Shown one piece after another: positions 37,892 to 46,436 of a DNA stretch of 64,000 nucleotides. Made by a program: the position numbers and the translations under genes. The number at the start of each line of letters is the position of its first letter. Position 1 is the stretch's first letter. Origin of the DNA: Couchioplanes caeruleus (GTDB lineage: Bacteria > Actinomycetota > Actinomycetes > Mycobacteriales > Micromonosporaceae); the NCBI RefSeq assembly GCF_003751945.1, contig NZ_RJKL01000001.1, positions 4,216,001-4,280,000 of the forward strand, read 5' to 3'. Below the pieces are notes generated by a model, which saw only the letters and a program-made list of their open reading frames with translations, was not told where the DNA came from and searched no databases.

Positions 37892-39304
37892 GTGCTGCTC
37901 ACCGTGACGACCACCCACCGGCCGGCGACCGACCTCGGTTACCTGCTGGTCAAGCACCCGGACAAGGTGCACTCGTTCGACGTCCCCACCGGCACGGCCC
38001 ACGTCCTGTTCCCGGACGCCGCCGACGACCGGTGCACGGCCGCGCTCCTGCTCGACGTCGACCCCGAGCGGCTCAGCGCCGCCCGCGGCGGCCGGCGACA
38101 GCAGACCGCGCCGGAGTCGTTCACCTTGGGCCAGTACGTCAACGACCGCCCGTACGCCGCCTCCAGCCTGGTGGCGAGCGCGCTCGCCAAGGTCTTCCGC
38201 AGCGCCCTGCGCGGGGAGTCGAAGGACCGCCCGGCACTGGTCGGCACGCCCCTGCCGCTGGAGATCCACGTACCCGTGCTGCGGGGCACGACCGAGCTGG
38301 CCACCCGCCTGTTCGAGCCGCTCGGCTGGGCCGTGACGGCGGCGCCGATCCCGCTGGAGCCCGAGCTCGGTGGCGACAGCCGCTACGTCGACCTGCGGCT
38401 GATGGGTGAGCTCACGGTCGCGGCCGCGCTCAACCATCTGTACGTGCTGCTGCCCGTCCTCGACGACGCCAAGCACTACTGGGTCGCGCCCGACGAGATC
38501 GACAAGCTGCTCCGCGCCGGGGAGGGCTGGCTGGCGGGACACCCGGAGAAGGTGCTGATCACCCGCCGCTACCTGGCGCACCGCCGGTCGCTGGCCGCGA
38601 GCGCCCTGGAGCGGCTCGACGGTGATGACGCGGACTCCGTCGACGTCCCCGTGGACACGGCCGCCGACGAGGACGCCGAGTTGCCGGTGCCACGCCGGCA
38701 GTCGCTCGCGGAGCAGCGCCGGGAGGCCGTCCTGGCCGCGCTCGCCGACTCCGGTGCCGCCCGCGTGCTCGACCTCGGCTGCGGCGGCGGTGCCCTGATC
38801 GGTGCCCTGATCAAGGACAAGCGCTACACCGAGATCGTGGGCACGGACGTCTCCGCGCGCGCCCTGGAGCTGGCCCACCGCCGGCTGCACCTGGACCGCG
38901 TCCCGGAGCGGCAGCGCGGCCGCGTCACCCTCTGGCAGTCGGCGCTCACCTATCGCGACGACCGGCTCAAGGGGTACGACGCCGCGGTGCTGATGGAAGT
39001 GATCGAACACCTCGACCCGCCGAGGCTGCCCGCGCTGGAGGCGTCGGTATTCGGCCACGCCCGGCCCGCGACGGTGGTCGTGACCACGCCGAACGCCGAA
39101 TACAACGTCCTCTACGAGGGCCTGACCGGCATGCGGCACAGCGACCACCGCTTCGAGTGGACGCGCGCCGAGTTCGCCGGTTGGACGGCCCGCACGGCGA
39201 GCGCGCACGGCTACGACGTGACGCTCCACGGCGTCGGGGACACCGACGAACGACATGGAACCCCCACCCAGTTGGCGATCTTCACCCGGAAGGAGGCGGC
39301 ATGA
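37892..39304 (+). CDS. hen1: RNA 3'-terminal ribose 2'-O-methyltransferase Hen1 (bacterial)
   Basis: A 470-residue bacterial Hen1. The N-terminal half (LLTVTTTHRPATDLGYLLVKHPDKVHSFD) is the bacterial module that activates the Pnkp ligase. The C-terminal half is the methyltransferase: VLDLGCGGGALIGALI binds SAM, and E369, E372 and H373 in MEVIEHLD are the metal ligands that direct 2'-O-methylation of the terminal ribose. GMRHSDHRFEWTRAEF follows as in the family. The GTG has GATCAT 6 nt upstream, a leaderless-like start. The stop overlaps the pnkp ATG (ATGA). Confidence 0.94.
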   Translation: MLLTVTTTHRPATDLGYLLVKHPDKVHSFDVPTGTAHVLFPDAADDRCTAALLLDVDPERLSAARGGRRQQTAPESFTLGQYVNDRPYAASSLVASALAKVFRSALRGESKDRPALVGTPLPLEIHVPVLRGTTELATRLFEPLGWAVTAAPIPLEPELGGDSRYVDLRLMGELTVAAALNHLYVLLPVLDDAKHYWVAPDEIDKLLRAGEGWLAGHPEKVLITRRYLAHRRSLAASALERLDGDDADSVDVPVDTAADEDAELPVPRRQSLAEQRREAVLAALADSGAARVLDLGCGGGALIGALIKDKRYTEIVGTDVSARALELAHRRLHLDRVPERQRGRVTLWQSALTYRDDRLKGYDAAVLMEVIEHLDPPRLPALEASVFGHARPATVVVTTPNAEYNVLYEGLTGMRHSDHRFEWTRAEFAGWTARTASAHGYDVTLHGVGDTDERHGTPTQLAIFTRKEAA

Positions 39305-41772
39305 CCGACATCGACATCCCGGAGCTGGCGCTCGTGGCGCTCGTCGGCATCTCCGGATCCGGCAAGTCCACCTTCGCCCGGCAGCATTTCGCGCCGACGC
39401 AGGTGCTTTCCTCGGACTACTTCCGCGGCCTGGTCGCCGACGACGAGAACGACCAGTCGGCGTCCGGCGATGCGTTCGACGTGCTGCACTACGTGGCGGC
39501 CAAGCGGCTCAAGGCGGGCCGGCTCACCGTCGTGGACGCCACCAACCTCCAGCCGCACGCCCGGGCCGGGCTGGTCAAGGTCGCCCGGGAGCACGACGTG
39601 CTGCCGGTCGCCGTGGTGCTCGACGTGCCGGAGGCGCTGGCGTGGGAGCGTACGCAGGCCCGCGAGGACCGTACGTTCGGCCGCCAGGTCCTCACCCGGA
39701 TGCACCGCGACCTGCGCCGCTCCCTCGGCCAGCTCGCCCGGGAGGGCTTCCGCAAGGTGCACGTGCTGCGCGGCGCCGAGGAGATCGCCGGTGCCGCGAT
39801 CCGCTACGAGAAGCTGTTCAACGACAAGCGTGAGCTCACCGGCCCGTTCGACATCATCGGCGACGTGCACGGCTGCCGGGCCGAGCTGGACACCCTGCTG
39901 ACCACGCTCGGCTATGCCGTGACCCGCGACAACGCCGTGCATCCGCAGGGGCGCACGGCGGTCTTCGTCGGCGACCTGGTCGACCGCGGCCCCGACTCCC
40001 CGGGGGTGCTGCGCCTGGTCATGGGCATGGTCAAGGCCGGTACGGCGATCTGCGTGCCGGGCAACCACGAGCAGAAGCTCGCGCGCAAGCTCAACGGACG
40101 CAACGTGCAGCTCACCCACGGCCTGCCGGAGACACTCGCCCAGCTCGAAGCGGAGACTCCCGAGTTCGTGGCCGAGGTGCGCACCTTCATCGACGGCCTG
40201 GTCAGCCACTATGTGCTCGACGGCGGCAAGCTCGTGGTCGCGCACGCCGGCCTGAAGGAGGCTTACCACGGCCGCGCGTCCGGCCGCGTGCGCTCGTTCG
40301 CGCTCTACGGCGAGACGACCGGCGAGACCGACGAGTACGGCCTGCCGGTCCGCTACCCCTGGGCGCGCGACTACCGCGGCTCGGCGGCGGTCGTGTACGG
40401 CCACACCCCGACGCCGGACCCGGAGTGGATCAACAACACCATCTGCCTCGACACCGGTTGCGTCTTCGGCGGCAAGCTCACCGCCCTGCGCTGGCCGTCC
40501 CGCGAGCTCGTATCCGTCCCGGCAGCGCGGGAGTACTACGCCCCGGCCCGGCCGCTGGTCGCCGAGACCACCCGGCCGGAGGAGGGACTGGACCTCGCGG
40601 ACGTCACCGGCCGGCGCCACCTCGGCTACGGGTACGGCCGGACCACGGTCGCCGCCGAGAACGCCGCCGCGGCGCTCGAGGTGATGAGCCGCTTCGCGCT
40701 GGCGCCGGAGACGCTGGTGTGGCTACCGCCGACGATGGCGCCCTGCTCCACCGCAACGGTCGATGGCTACCTCGAGCACCCGTCGACGGCGTTCGCGGAC
40801 CTGCGGGCCGCCGGCGTCGGCACGGTCGTGTGCGAGGAGAAGCACATGGGTTCGCGGGCGGTCGTACGGATCTCGAAGGACGGCGCGGGCGACGCGATCT
40901 GGACCCGCACCGGACGGCCGTTCTTCGACGCCGGCCGCACCGGGGCGCTGCTGGCCCGGACGCGTGCCGCGGCGATCGGGGCGGGGCTGCTCGAGGACGG
41001 CTGGCTGCTGCTCGACACCGAGCTGCTGCCGTGGTCGGCGAAGGCTGGTGGCCTGATCCGCGAGCGCTACGCGGGCGTCGGGGCGGCGGGCCGGGCCGCG
41101 CTGCCGGCGGCCCTGTCGGTGCTCGACCGCGTCGCGGCCCGGGGGCTCGACGTGGGCGGTCTGCGCGAACGGATCGCGCTGCGGTCGGCGGAGATCGCCG
41201 GCTACTCGGCCGCCTACCGGGCGTATGTACGGCCCGTCGACACCGCCGTCACCCTCGCGCCTTTCGCGGTCCTCGCCGGTCCCGGTGTCAGCCACAAGGA
41301 CAAGGACCACGGCTGGCATCTGGGCATCGCGGACAAGCTCGTCGCGGCCGATCCGGAGCTGTTCACGCCGACCCGGCGGATGGTGGTGGACCTCGGCGAT
41401 CCGGAGGCGGAACGGGCGGCGACCGACTGGTGGCTCGGGCTGACCGCGGCGGGTGGTGAGGGCATGGTCGTCAAGCCGTACGCCGGGCTCGGCGCGACCG
41501 ACGCCAAGGGACGGCTGGTGCAGCCGGGGGTGAAATGCCGTGGAAGGGAGTATTTGCGGATCATCTACGGCCCCGAGTACACCCGTCCCGAACAGCTCTC
41601 CCGGCTCCGGCAGCGCCAGCTCGGCCGCAAGCGGAGTCTGGCTCTGCGTGAGCATGGGCTGGGTCTGGCCGCGCTGGACCGGCTGGCCGAGGGTGCGCCG
41701 CTGTGGCGCGTCCACGAGCTGGTCTTCGCCATCCTGGCTGCGGAATCGGAGCCGGTCGATCCCCGACTGTAA
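39301..41772 (+). CDS. pnkp: Polynucleotide kinase-phosphatase-ligase Pnkp
   Basis: An 823-residue three-domain RNA repair enzyme. Residues 1-170: 5'-kinase with P-loop GISGSGKSTFARQ. Residues about 180-430: binuclear metallophosphoesterase that removes 2',3'-cyclic phosphate (DIIGDVHGCRAELD, FVGDLVDRGPDS, PGNHEQKL, VYGHTP). The rest: ligase domain with the adenylated lysine K514 in CEEKHMGSRAV and EGMVVKPYAG as motif IV. With Hen1 it heals, seals and 2'-O-methylates RNAs cut by ribotoxins. The ATG overlaps the hen1 stop, giving coupled translation of the two partners. Confidence 0.95.
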   Translation: MTDIDIPELALVALVGISGSGKSTFARQHFAPTQVLSSDYFRGLVADDENDQSASGDAFDVLHYVAAKRLKAGRLTVVDATNLQPHARAGLVKVAREHDVLPVAVVLDVPEALAWERTQAREDRTFGRQVLTRMHRDLRRSLGQLAREGFRKVHVLRGAEEIAGAAIRYEKLFNDKRELTGPFDIIGDVHGCRAELDTLLTTLGYAVTRDNAVHPQGRTAVFVGDLVDRGPDSPGVLRLVMGMVKAGTAICVPGNHEQKLARKLNGRNVQLTHGLPETLAQLEAETPEFVAEVRTFIDGLVSHYVLDGGKLVVAHAGLKEAYHGRASGRVRSFALYGETTGETDEYGLPVRYPWARDYRGSAAVVYGHTPTPDPEWINNTICLDTGCVFGGKLTALRWPSRELVSVPAAREYYAPARPLVAETTRPEEGLDLADVTGRRHLGYGYGRTTVAAENAAAALEVMSRFALAPETLVWLPPTMAPCSTATVDGYLEHPSTAFADLRAAGVGTVVCEEKHMGSRAVVRISKDGAGDAIWTRTGRPFFDAGRTGALLARTRAAAIGAGLLEDGWLLLDTELLPWSAKAGGLIRERYAGVGAAGRAALPAALSVLDRVAARGLDVGGLRERIALRSAEIAGYSAAYRAYVRPVDTAVTLAPFAVLAGPGVSHKDKDHGWHLGIADKLVAADPELFTPTRRMVVDLGDPEAERAATDWWLGLTAAGGEGMVVKPYAGLGATDAKGRLVQPGVKCRGREYLRIIYGPEYTRPEQLSRLRQRQLGRKRSLALREHGLGLAALDRLAEGAPLWRVHELVFAILAAESEPVDPRL

Positions 41773-41826
41773 TCCACAGCATTCGTACAGGTTTCGGCAT
41801 GCCGGCGGCCGGTACCCTTCCTTCTC

Positions 41827-42753
41827 GTGACCTACCGTGCGCTCACCGAGCAGCTTGCTCTGAACCCGATGGACCCGAAGGACCTGCTGCAGACCTTCGG
41901 GCTGATCGGCGTTTGGGTGATCCTCTTCGCGGAAACCGGCCTTCTCGTCGGTTTCTTCTTTCCGGGGGATTCGCTGCTGTTCCTGGCGGGCGTGGCCGCG
42001 TCGCCGGTGGCCGACTCGATCTTCGGCGACGGCACCCGGATGTCCCTGATGGGTCTGCTGATCGGCGCGCCCCTGTGCGCGATCGTCGGCGCCCAGCTCG
42101 GCCACGTCCTCGGCGCCAAGTACGGCCGCCGCATGTTCGACCGCCCGGACAGCAAGCTGTTCAAGCGGGAGTACGTGGAGAAGGCGGAGTACTACTTCGA
42201 GAAGTTCGGCCCGGCGAAGGCGGTGGTACTGGCCCGGTTCATCCCGATCGTCCGTACGTTCCTGAACCCGGTCGCCGGCACGCTCGGCATGCCGGCCCGG
42301 CAGTTCTTCCTCTGGAACGTGGTCGGCGCGATCCTGTGGTGTGACGGCATCATCCTGATCGGCTACCTGCTGGCCGACCGGATCTACAAGGCCATCGGCG
42401 GCAAGATCGACCGCTACATCCTGCCGGTTGTGGCGCTGATCATCCTGATCTCCGTCCTGCCGATCATCATCGAGGTGATCCGCGAGCGGAAGGCGAAGAA
42501 GCGCGCCGCGGTCAAGGGCCTTGCCGAGACGGCGGGTCCGGCGACCGCGATCGGCGTGGTCGCGGCGGCCAGCGTGGTCGGCATCGCGGACGAAGTGGCC
42601 CACGAAGTGGCTCACCTCGCGGACGAAGTGGCCCACCATGTCCCGGGCCACCACCATGAGGCCGGGCCCGGCCAGGGCGACGGCCACGGACAAGACCGCG
42701 GGTACGCCGGCGAGGACGACCACGGGCACCACCGGCCGCGTCACTCGGCCTGA
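41827..42753 (+). CDS. DedA-family membrane protein with a His/Asp-rich tail
   Basis: A 308-residue DedA/SNARE-associated protein. DedA proteins act in membrane homeostasis, some as undecaprenyl-phosphate flippases. ETGLLVGFFFPGDSLLFLAGV and FGPAKAVVLARFIPIVRTFLNPVAG are the family signatures (E, FxxR, G-x-x-x-P). After the last membrane helix, an Ala-rich region with EVAH repeats (DEVAHEVAHLADEVAHHV) ends in about 35 residues of His, Asp and Gly that could bind metal. TACCCT 8 nt before the GTG suggests a leaderless start. The stop codon lies in a 20-bp tandem repeat. Confidence 0.9.
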   Translation: MTYRALTEQLALNPMDPKDLLQTFGLIGVWVILFAETGLLVGFFFPGDSLLFLAGVAASPVADSIFGDGTRMSLMGLLIGAPLCAIVGAQLGHVLGAKYGRRMFDRPDSKLFKREYVEKAEYYFEKFGPAKAVVLARFIPIVRTFLNPVAGTLGMPARQFFLWNVVGAILWCDGIILIGYLLADRIYKAIGGKIDRYILPVVALIILISVLPIIIEVIRERKAKKRAAVKGLAETAGPATAIGVVAAASVVGIADEVAHEVAHLADEVAHHVPGHHHEAGPGQGDGHGQDRGYAGEDDHGHHRPRHSA

Positions 42754-42812
42754 CGCCGCGCGTCTCGCCTTGAGGCCGCGCGTCTCGTCCTGAGGCCGCG
42801 CCACTTGGCCTG
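42731..42812. repeat. 20-bp tandem repeat at the 3' end of the DedA gene
   Basis: Units of 20 bp begin at 42731, 42751, 42771 and 42791, sharing GGCCGCGYGTCTCG-like cores. Units two to four each begin with TGA, so the stop region of the gene has been copied into the spacer. The last unit is degenerate. Confidence 0.7.
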
Positions 42813-42826
42813 AGAAGGCGGACCAG

Positions 42827-42846
42827 GCCGGCCCGTCCGGGCCGGC
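42827..42846. terminator. Terminator between the DedA and aldolase-like genes
   Basis: GCCGGCCCG and CGGGCCGGC form a perfect 9-bp stem with a tight loop, between convergent genes. Confidence 0.65.
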
Positions 42847-42855
42847 ATTCGTCGC

Positions 42856-43536
42856 TCAGACGGTGACCGGCTCGGTGCCGGCCAGCCGATCCAGAAACTC
42901 CTCCGGCACTTCGCGGAGGCTGTCCAGACGACCGAGGGTGAGCGCCCGATAGGTGAGCCGGGCGGCCTCCTCGAGGTTGCGCGCCCGTTTGTGGGCGAGC
43001 TCCACGCTGTCCGCCATGACGACACAGCCGTGCTGGCTCAGGACCAGGCAGTTCGTCCCGTCGGCGGCCATCGCCGCGGTCAGTGCCGCCACCTCGACGC
43101 TTCCGGGCAGCCGGAACGGCACCGTCGACACTCGCGTCAGGTAGTAGGCGTGATCCGTGGTCACGATCCTGATGTGCTCACCCAGGGCATCCAGCAGCAA
43201 CGCCGTCTGCGGATGCAGATGAACGATCGCGTTGACGTCCGGACGCGCCCGATAGAGCGCCAGATGCAGCGCCAGCTCGCTCGTTGGCGTCAGCCGCGGC
43301 ACCGGCACGCCGCCGGTGCCCAGGTTTGCGGGTGAACCGTCGGCGATGCGCACCGGCGCGAACGACGACCGGCTCAGCCGATCCAGCCAGGCGCCGCTCG
43401 CGGTCACCCAGCAGGCGTCCTCGTCGGGGATGCGGGCGGACAGGTTTCCGCCCGATCCGCAGACCATTCCGGCCTGGACCACGTCGTAGCCCACATGCGC
43501 GAGCTGATCGCGCAGATCACCGGGCACGTAGTTCAA
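42856..43536 (-). CDS. Class II aldolase/adducin-family protein
   Basis: A 226-residue cytoplasmic protein of the FucA/AraD fold. MVCGSGGNLSARI is the phosphate-binding motif, WVTASG follows, and IVHLHPQTALLLD has two of the zinc-binding histidines with LVLSQHGCVVM giving the third. Family members cleave sugar phosphates such as fuculose-1-phosphate or epimerise ribulose-5-phosphate; which one cannot be told. GAGGAG seven bases before a TTG at 43536 supports that start over the GTG at 43527. Confidence 0.85.
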   Translation of the reverse strand: MNYVPGDLRDQLAHVGYDVVQAGMVCGSGGNLSARIPDEDACWVTASGAWLDRLSRSSFAPVRIADGSPANLGTGGVPVPRLTPTSELALHLALYRARPDVNAIVHLHPQTALLLDALGEHIRIVTTDHAYYLTRVSTVPFRLPGSVEVAALTAAMAADGTNCLVLSQHGCVVMADSVELAHKRARNLEEAARLTYRALTLGRLDSLREVPEEFLDRLAGTEPVTV

Positions 43537-43584
43537 CCGTTGACTCCTCGGGTCCTCGGGGGTGGATCCTGATGGAGGTGTCCC

Positions 43585-43620
43585 GCCTGGCGTCACGCTC
43601 GATGATCGGTGACGCCAGGC
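43585..43620. repeat. 12-bp perfect inverted repeat upstream of the aldolase-like gene
   Basis: GCCTGGCGTCAC and GTGACGCCAGGC are perfect arms around a 12-nt spacer, about 50 bp before the start of the minus-strand gene. It could be an operator for a dimeric regulator or an attenuating hairpin in the mRNA leader. Confidence 0.55.
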
Positions 43621-44012
43621 ACCTGTCCGCCGTTGCCCGGCGGCCTTGCCACTTCTGTCGTTGTATCAGGGCTGCCCTGCCGACCGGTGTGCCTTTCCAC
43701 CGGCCTGGACCGGCTTGGCACTCTTCCTGCCGGTTGCCGGCTCTTTTCTGCCGGTCGGCCCGCTCCCAGGTGGGCTGGGAGCCGATGGGCAGCACCTGGA
43801 GAGCGCGCCGCCCGCCCTCCCTGAGCGGGCCTGCCCGTGGCCCGTCAGGTCGGAGCGGGCATCTCCCGCGATGGCCCGGCGCCGGCGCGATCGCTTCCTG
43901 GTCCGCCCTGAAGAAACGAACCCTTCGCGATCCGGCCGACACCGGTCAAGTCCCTGGAAGACCGCCGTACGGGCCTGGTGGGCAGGTGTCCCGTCAGCGG
44001 ATCTCTCGCGAG
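43621..44012. other. Gene-free region rich in hairpins
   Basis: About 390 bases with overlapping short inverted and direct repeats (TGCCGGTTGCCGG, CACCGG, GAGCGGGC) but no frame with actinobacterial codon bias and no recognisable protein. It may hold the leader of the aldolase-like gene or decayed sequence. Confidence 0.4.
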
Positions 44013-44036
44013 GCCCGTCCGGTCAGGACGGGCTTT
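44013..44036. terminator. Hairpin terminator downstream of arsR
   Basis: GCCCGTCC-GGTCA-GGACGGGC is a perfect 8-bp stem followed by TTT on the plus strand. It lies 20 bases past the stop of the minus-strand ArsR gene; the U-run favours plus-strand termination, but the stem may work both ways. Confidence 0.5.
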
Positions 44037-44055
44037 CCCCGCAATCGGCCCGGCG

Positions 44056-44433
44056 TCAGCGGGCCTTCTTCGTGGCCCGCTTGCGCGGCGGGGTGAGCAG
44101 GTCCGCGATCGTGGCGATCGCGGACGGGACCAGACGGTAGTAGGCCCACACTCCGCGCTTCTCGCGCTCGAGCAGGCCCGCCTCGGTCAGGATCCGCAGG
44201 TGGTGGCTCACGGTCGGCTGCGACAACCCCAGCGGTGCGGTGAGGTCGCAGACGCACGCTTCGCCATCCGAAGCGGACTGAATGAGGCTGAGCAGCCGAA
44301 GCCGGGCGGGATCCGCGAGTGCCTTGAGCACCCCGGCCAACCGCTCCGCATCGGCACGTTCAATAGGCTCGCCGGCCAGCGGCGAGATCTGAGGCATTGT
44401 CATTTCCGCCAACGCAGTTCCCACGATCTCCAT
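44056..44433 (-). CDS. ArsR/SmtB-family metal-responsive repressor
   Basis: A 125-residue winged-helix repressor. LAGVLKALADPARLRLLSLI leads in, GEACVCDLTAPLGLSQPTVSHHLRILTEAGLL is the sensor and recognition helix, and REKRGVWAYYRLVPSAI is the wing. The CVCDL motif holds the cysteine pair that binds arsenite or antimonite in ArsR proteins. No arsenic resistance gene is next to it, so its target lies elsewhere or it regulates itself. The start is uncertain: GTG at 44424 has GGAAGG nine bases upstream; ATG at 44433 and 44400 are alternatives. Confidence 0.85.
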   Translation of the reverse strand: MEIVGTALAEMTMPQISPLAGEPIERADAERLAGVLKALADPARLRLLSLIQSASDGEACVCDLTAPLGLSQPTVSHHLRILTEAGLLEREKRGVWAYYRLVPSAIATIADLLTPPRKRATKKAR

Positions 44434-45238
44434 CCTTCCACCAACTGCATCGATTCTCCTGCATGTGCGCAGGAACGAACCGGCTGACTTTCAGGCCGTA
44501 AGGCCGAAGTCGATCGAACGGTAGGGCGATCGGTACGTCTGTCCGGCACCCCCGCACGGCAGCGTCCGCACCCCGATCCACCATTCCCGCGACACCGACT
44601 TCGGTCTCTGCCTCCTGCAACGCCTCAGTCGCCGTCTGGTCGCTGTCCAACACCGTCGAGCTCCTCGATCCCCACCCCGGGAGTGAGGGACCCCACATTT
44701 CGATTTCGCGATCAGTACGCCGACCGACCAGCGGCCGCCCGCTCACTGAACCCACCGTGTATGGCACGGTTACACGGTGAGGTTGTGCGCCACAGTCGCC
44801 TTCACGACCCGATGAAAGCACGGCACAACGCTGCGCGACGGGCAATTCAGTGATGAATTTACGCAGGTCGTGGTGGGCTTCCATGACATCGAGGGTACTG
44901 GCTCGACGAAAACCGGAACGATCTGCCCTGCCGGGGCGGAAAGGAACGATTGACGCACGTAGTTAACTAGCCGGTAACAGGAAATATTGTTAACTGAACC
45001 CTCTCCAGCCACCTCGTGACTATCGGCATAGATGCAGCTCAAAGCGCTTTTGGCAGCCTCGGCTCCCGAGGACCGAGACAACGACGGTCATCAACCGAGT
45101 ACGGACTGACACCGATGTCATCCATCCACATCTGTCCGTCCTCGGCGAAAGCCCGGCCGGACAGCGTCAGCAAAGAGACCCTTGTCGCACAACGCTACCC
45201 GTTCGGGTGACGTACAACCGTCTATATCGCGTCCCTCT
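44434..45238. other. 805-bp region without a supported gene
   Basis: GC content is visibly lower than in the flanks and no frame shows normal codon bias. Within it, GTTAACT occurs twice (44961 and 44990) with GGTAAC between, next to TTGACG (44950), giving an AT-rich cluster that looks like a promoter with operator repeats. Minus-strand open frames here (44360-44884, 44770-45081) give no recognisable protein. It may be decayed or foreign sequence. Confidence 0.45.
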
Positions 45239-46345
45239 TCAGCTCGACCGGGGGTCCGGAGAGGACTCTCCCGGGTTATTGACGGTAGAGCCGGGCGCAG
45301 CGGCACCCGTGGATTGATCCGGCGACGGTGAATCCCGCCACTGCCCTGAACCCTCCGCACCCTCGGAAGGCGCCACGCCGCCCGGCGGAAGGTCGTGGGG
45401 TGCCGACGGAACGGTCGACGGAGGATGGGCTGCGGTAGATGAAGGCATCGGTGCGGTAGGCGTCGTGGGGGGCGGCGCTGCCCACGGGCTCGGCCCGTCC
45501 GGTTCCCCCGCCACAGGCGCCGGCGTCGCTGGGGCCGGGCCTCCCGCATACGGCGCCGGGCCCGCGGGATGCGACGCCGGGCCCGCGGAAAACGGCGCCG
45601 GGCCCGCGGAAAACGGCGCCGGGCCCGTCGGATGCGAGGCCGGCCCTCCCACATACGGCGGTGGACCTCCCGGATACGGCGCACCATACGTCGGCGGCGG
45701 CGGATATCCACCCTGCACGGTTCCGTAGCCGACCGGCACTCCGGCGGGCGCGGCGAACGGATCCGCCGGCGCCGGTTTCGGCGCCCGCCCGAAGAACTCC
45801 CGGGGCGCGGCCAGCAGCAACACGCCCACCAGCACATAGCCGATCATCTGCGCGATACCCAGCCCGACGTTGAGCGCGATCCAGGAATCCGGGTACGCCT
45901 CGACCAGCGCCTGCCCGAGGGATCCCGGCGACGAGTCGCCATCGCGCTGGAGCGCCACCGTCACCGTCGAGGCACAGCCTGCGACCAGCCCGAGAGCGCA
46001 CACCACCAGGGTCGCGATGCGGAAGCCGTTGCTGCCGCGGCGCAGTCCCATCGCGAGCACGATGTACAGCGCGAACAGGATGACCGCCAGGACCGCGCTC
46101 ATGGCCGCACCGATCCACAGCACGGTGACGAAGCCGTCGACGTCCTCGCTGTTGCCGGCGGTGTCGCGGAACCGGTCGACCGTGCCGGGAGCGGTCGCAA
46201 GTGTCGCCACCGCGTACGCGAGGCCCACCACCGCCATGACGATCAGCAGGGCCGATGCGATGCCGACCGATGCCGGCCGGCGCGGCGTCGCGGCGGGCGT
46301 GGGTAGCGGGGCGGCCCCGACCGGGGGCTGCGCTGCGTACGTCAT
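45239..46345 (-). CDS. Four-span membrane protein with a Pro/Gly-rich cytoplasmic tail
   Basis: A 368-residue protein. A short Pro/Ala-rich N-terminus leads to four hydrophobic segments (VGIASALLIVMAVVGLAYAV, AAMSAVLAVILFALYIVLAM, IATLVVCALGLVAGC, IGYVLVGVLLLAAP). The last 170 residues are low complexity with repeats of GPASHPAGPAPYAG and GPAPFSA. GGGAGA precedes the ATG. The next gene upstream encodes a protein of the same layout. Tail and topology suggest membrane-associated scaffolding, but function is unknown. Confidence 0.7.
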   Translation of the reverse strand: MTYAAQPPVGAAPLPTPAATPRRPASVGIASALLIVMAVVGLAYAVATLATAPGTVDRFRDTAGNSEDVDGFVTVLWIGAAMSAVLAVILFALYIVLAMGLRRGSNGFRIATLVVCALGLVAGCASTVTVALQRDGDSSPGSLGQALVEAYPDSWIALNVGLGIAQMIGYVLVGVLLLAAPREFFGRAPKPAPADPFAAPAGVPVGYGTVQGGYPPPPTYGAPYPGGPPPYVGGPASHPTGPAPFSAGPAPFSAGPASHPAGPAPYAGGPAPATPAPVAGEPDGPSPWAAPPPTTPTAPMPSSTAAHPPSTVPSAPHDLPPGGVAPSEGAEGSGQWRDSPSPDQSTGAAAPGSTVNNPGESSPDPRSS

Positions 46346-46394
46346 GGAGGTCTCCCGGGTGATCCGTTGCGGACGAACCTACCCGGACGCGACA

Positions 46395-46422
46395 CGCGCC
46401 GCCGGGCTTACCCGGCGGCGCG
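46395..46422 (-). terminator. Terminator of the upstream Pro-rich membrane protein gene
   Basis: CGCGCCGCCGGG-CTTA-CCCGGCGGCGCG is a perfect 12-bp stem with a tetraloop, 14 bases after the stop at 46437. It separates the two related membrane protein genes. Confidence 0.75.
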
Positions 46423-46436
46423 TGAGTGAACGGATG

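Noticed and set aside
43284..44096. Plus-strand 270-codon frame between the aldolase-like gene and arsR
   Set aside because: Overlaps both neighbours antisense, and its middle is low-complexity Ser/Arg/Pro translation of hairpin-rich DNA.
44360..45081. Minus-strand frames upstream of arsR (174 and 103 codons)
   Set aside because: No codon-position GC bias and no recognisable domain; the first overlaps the arsR 5' end.
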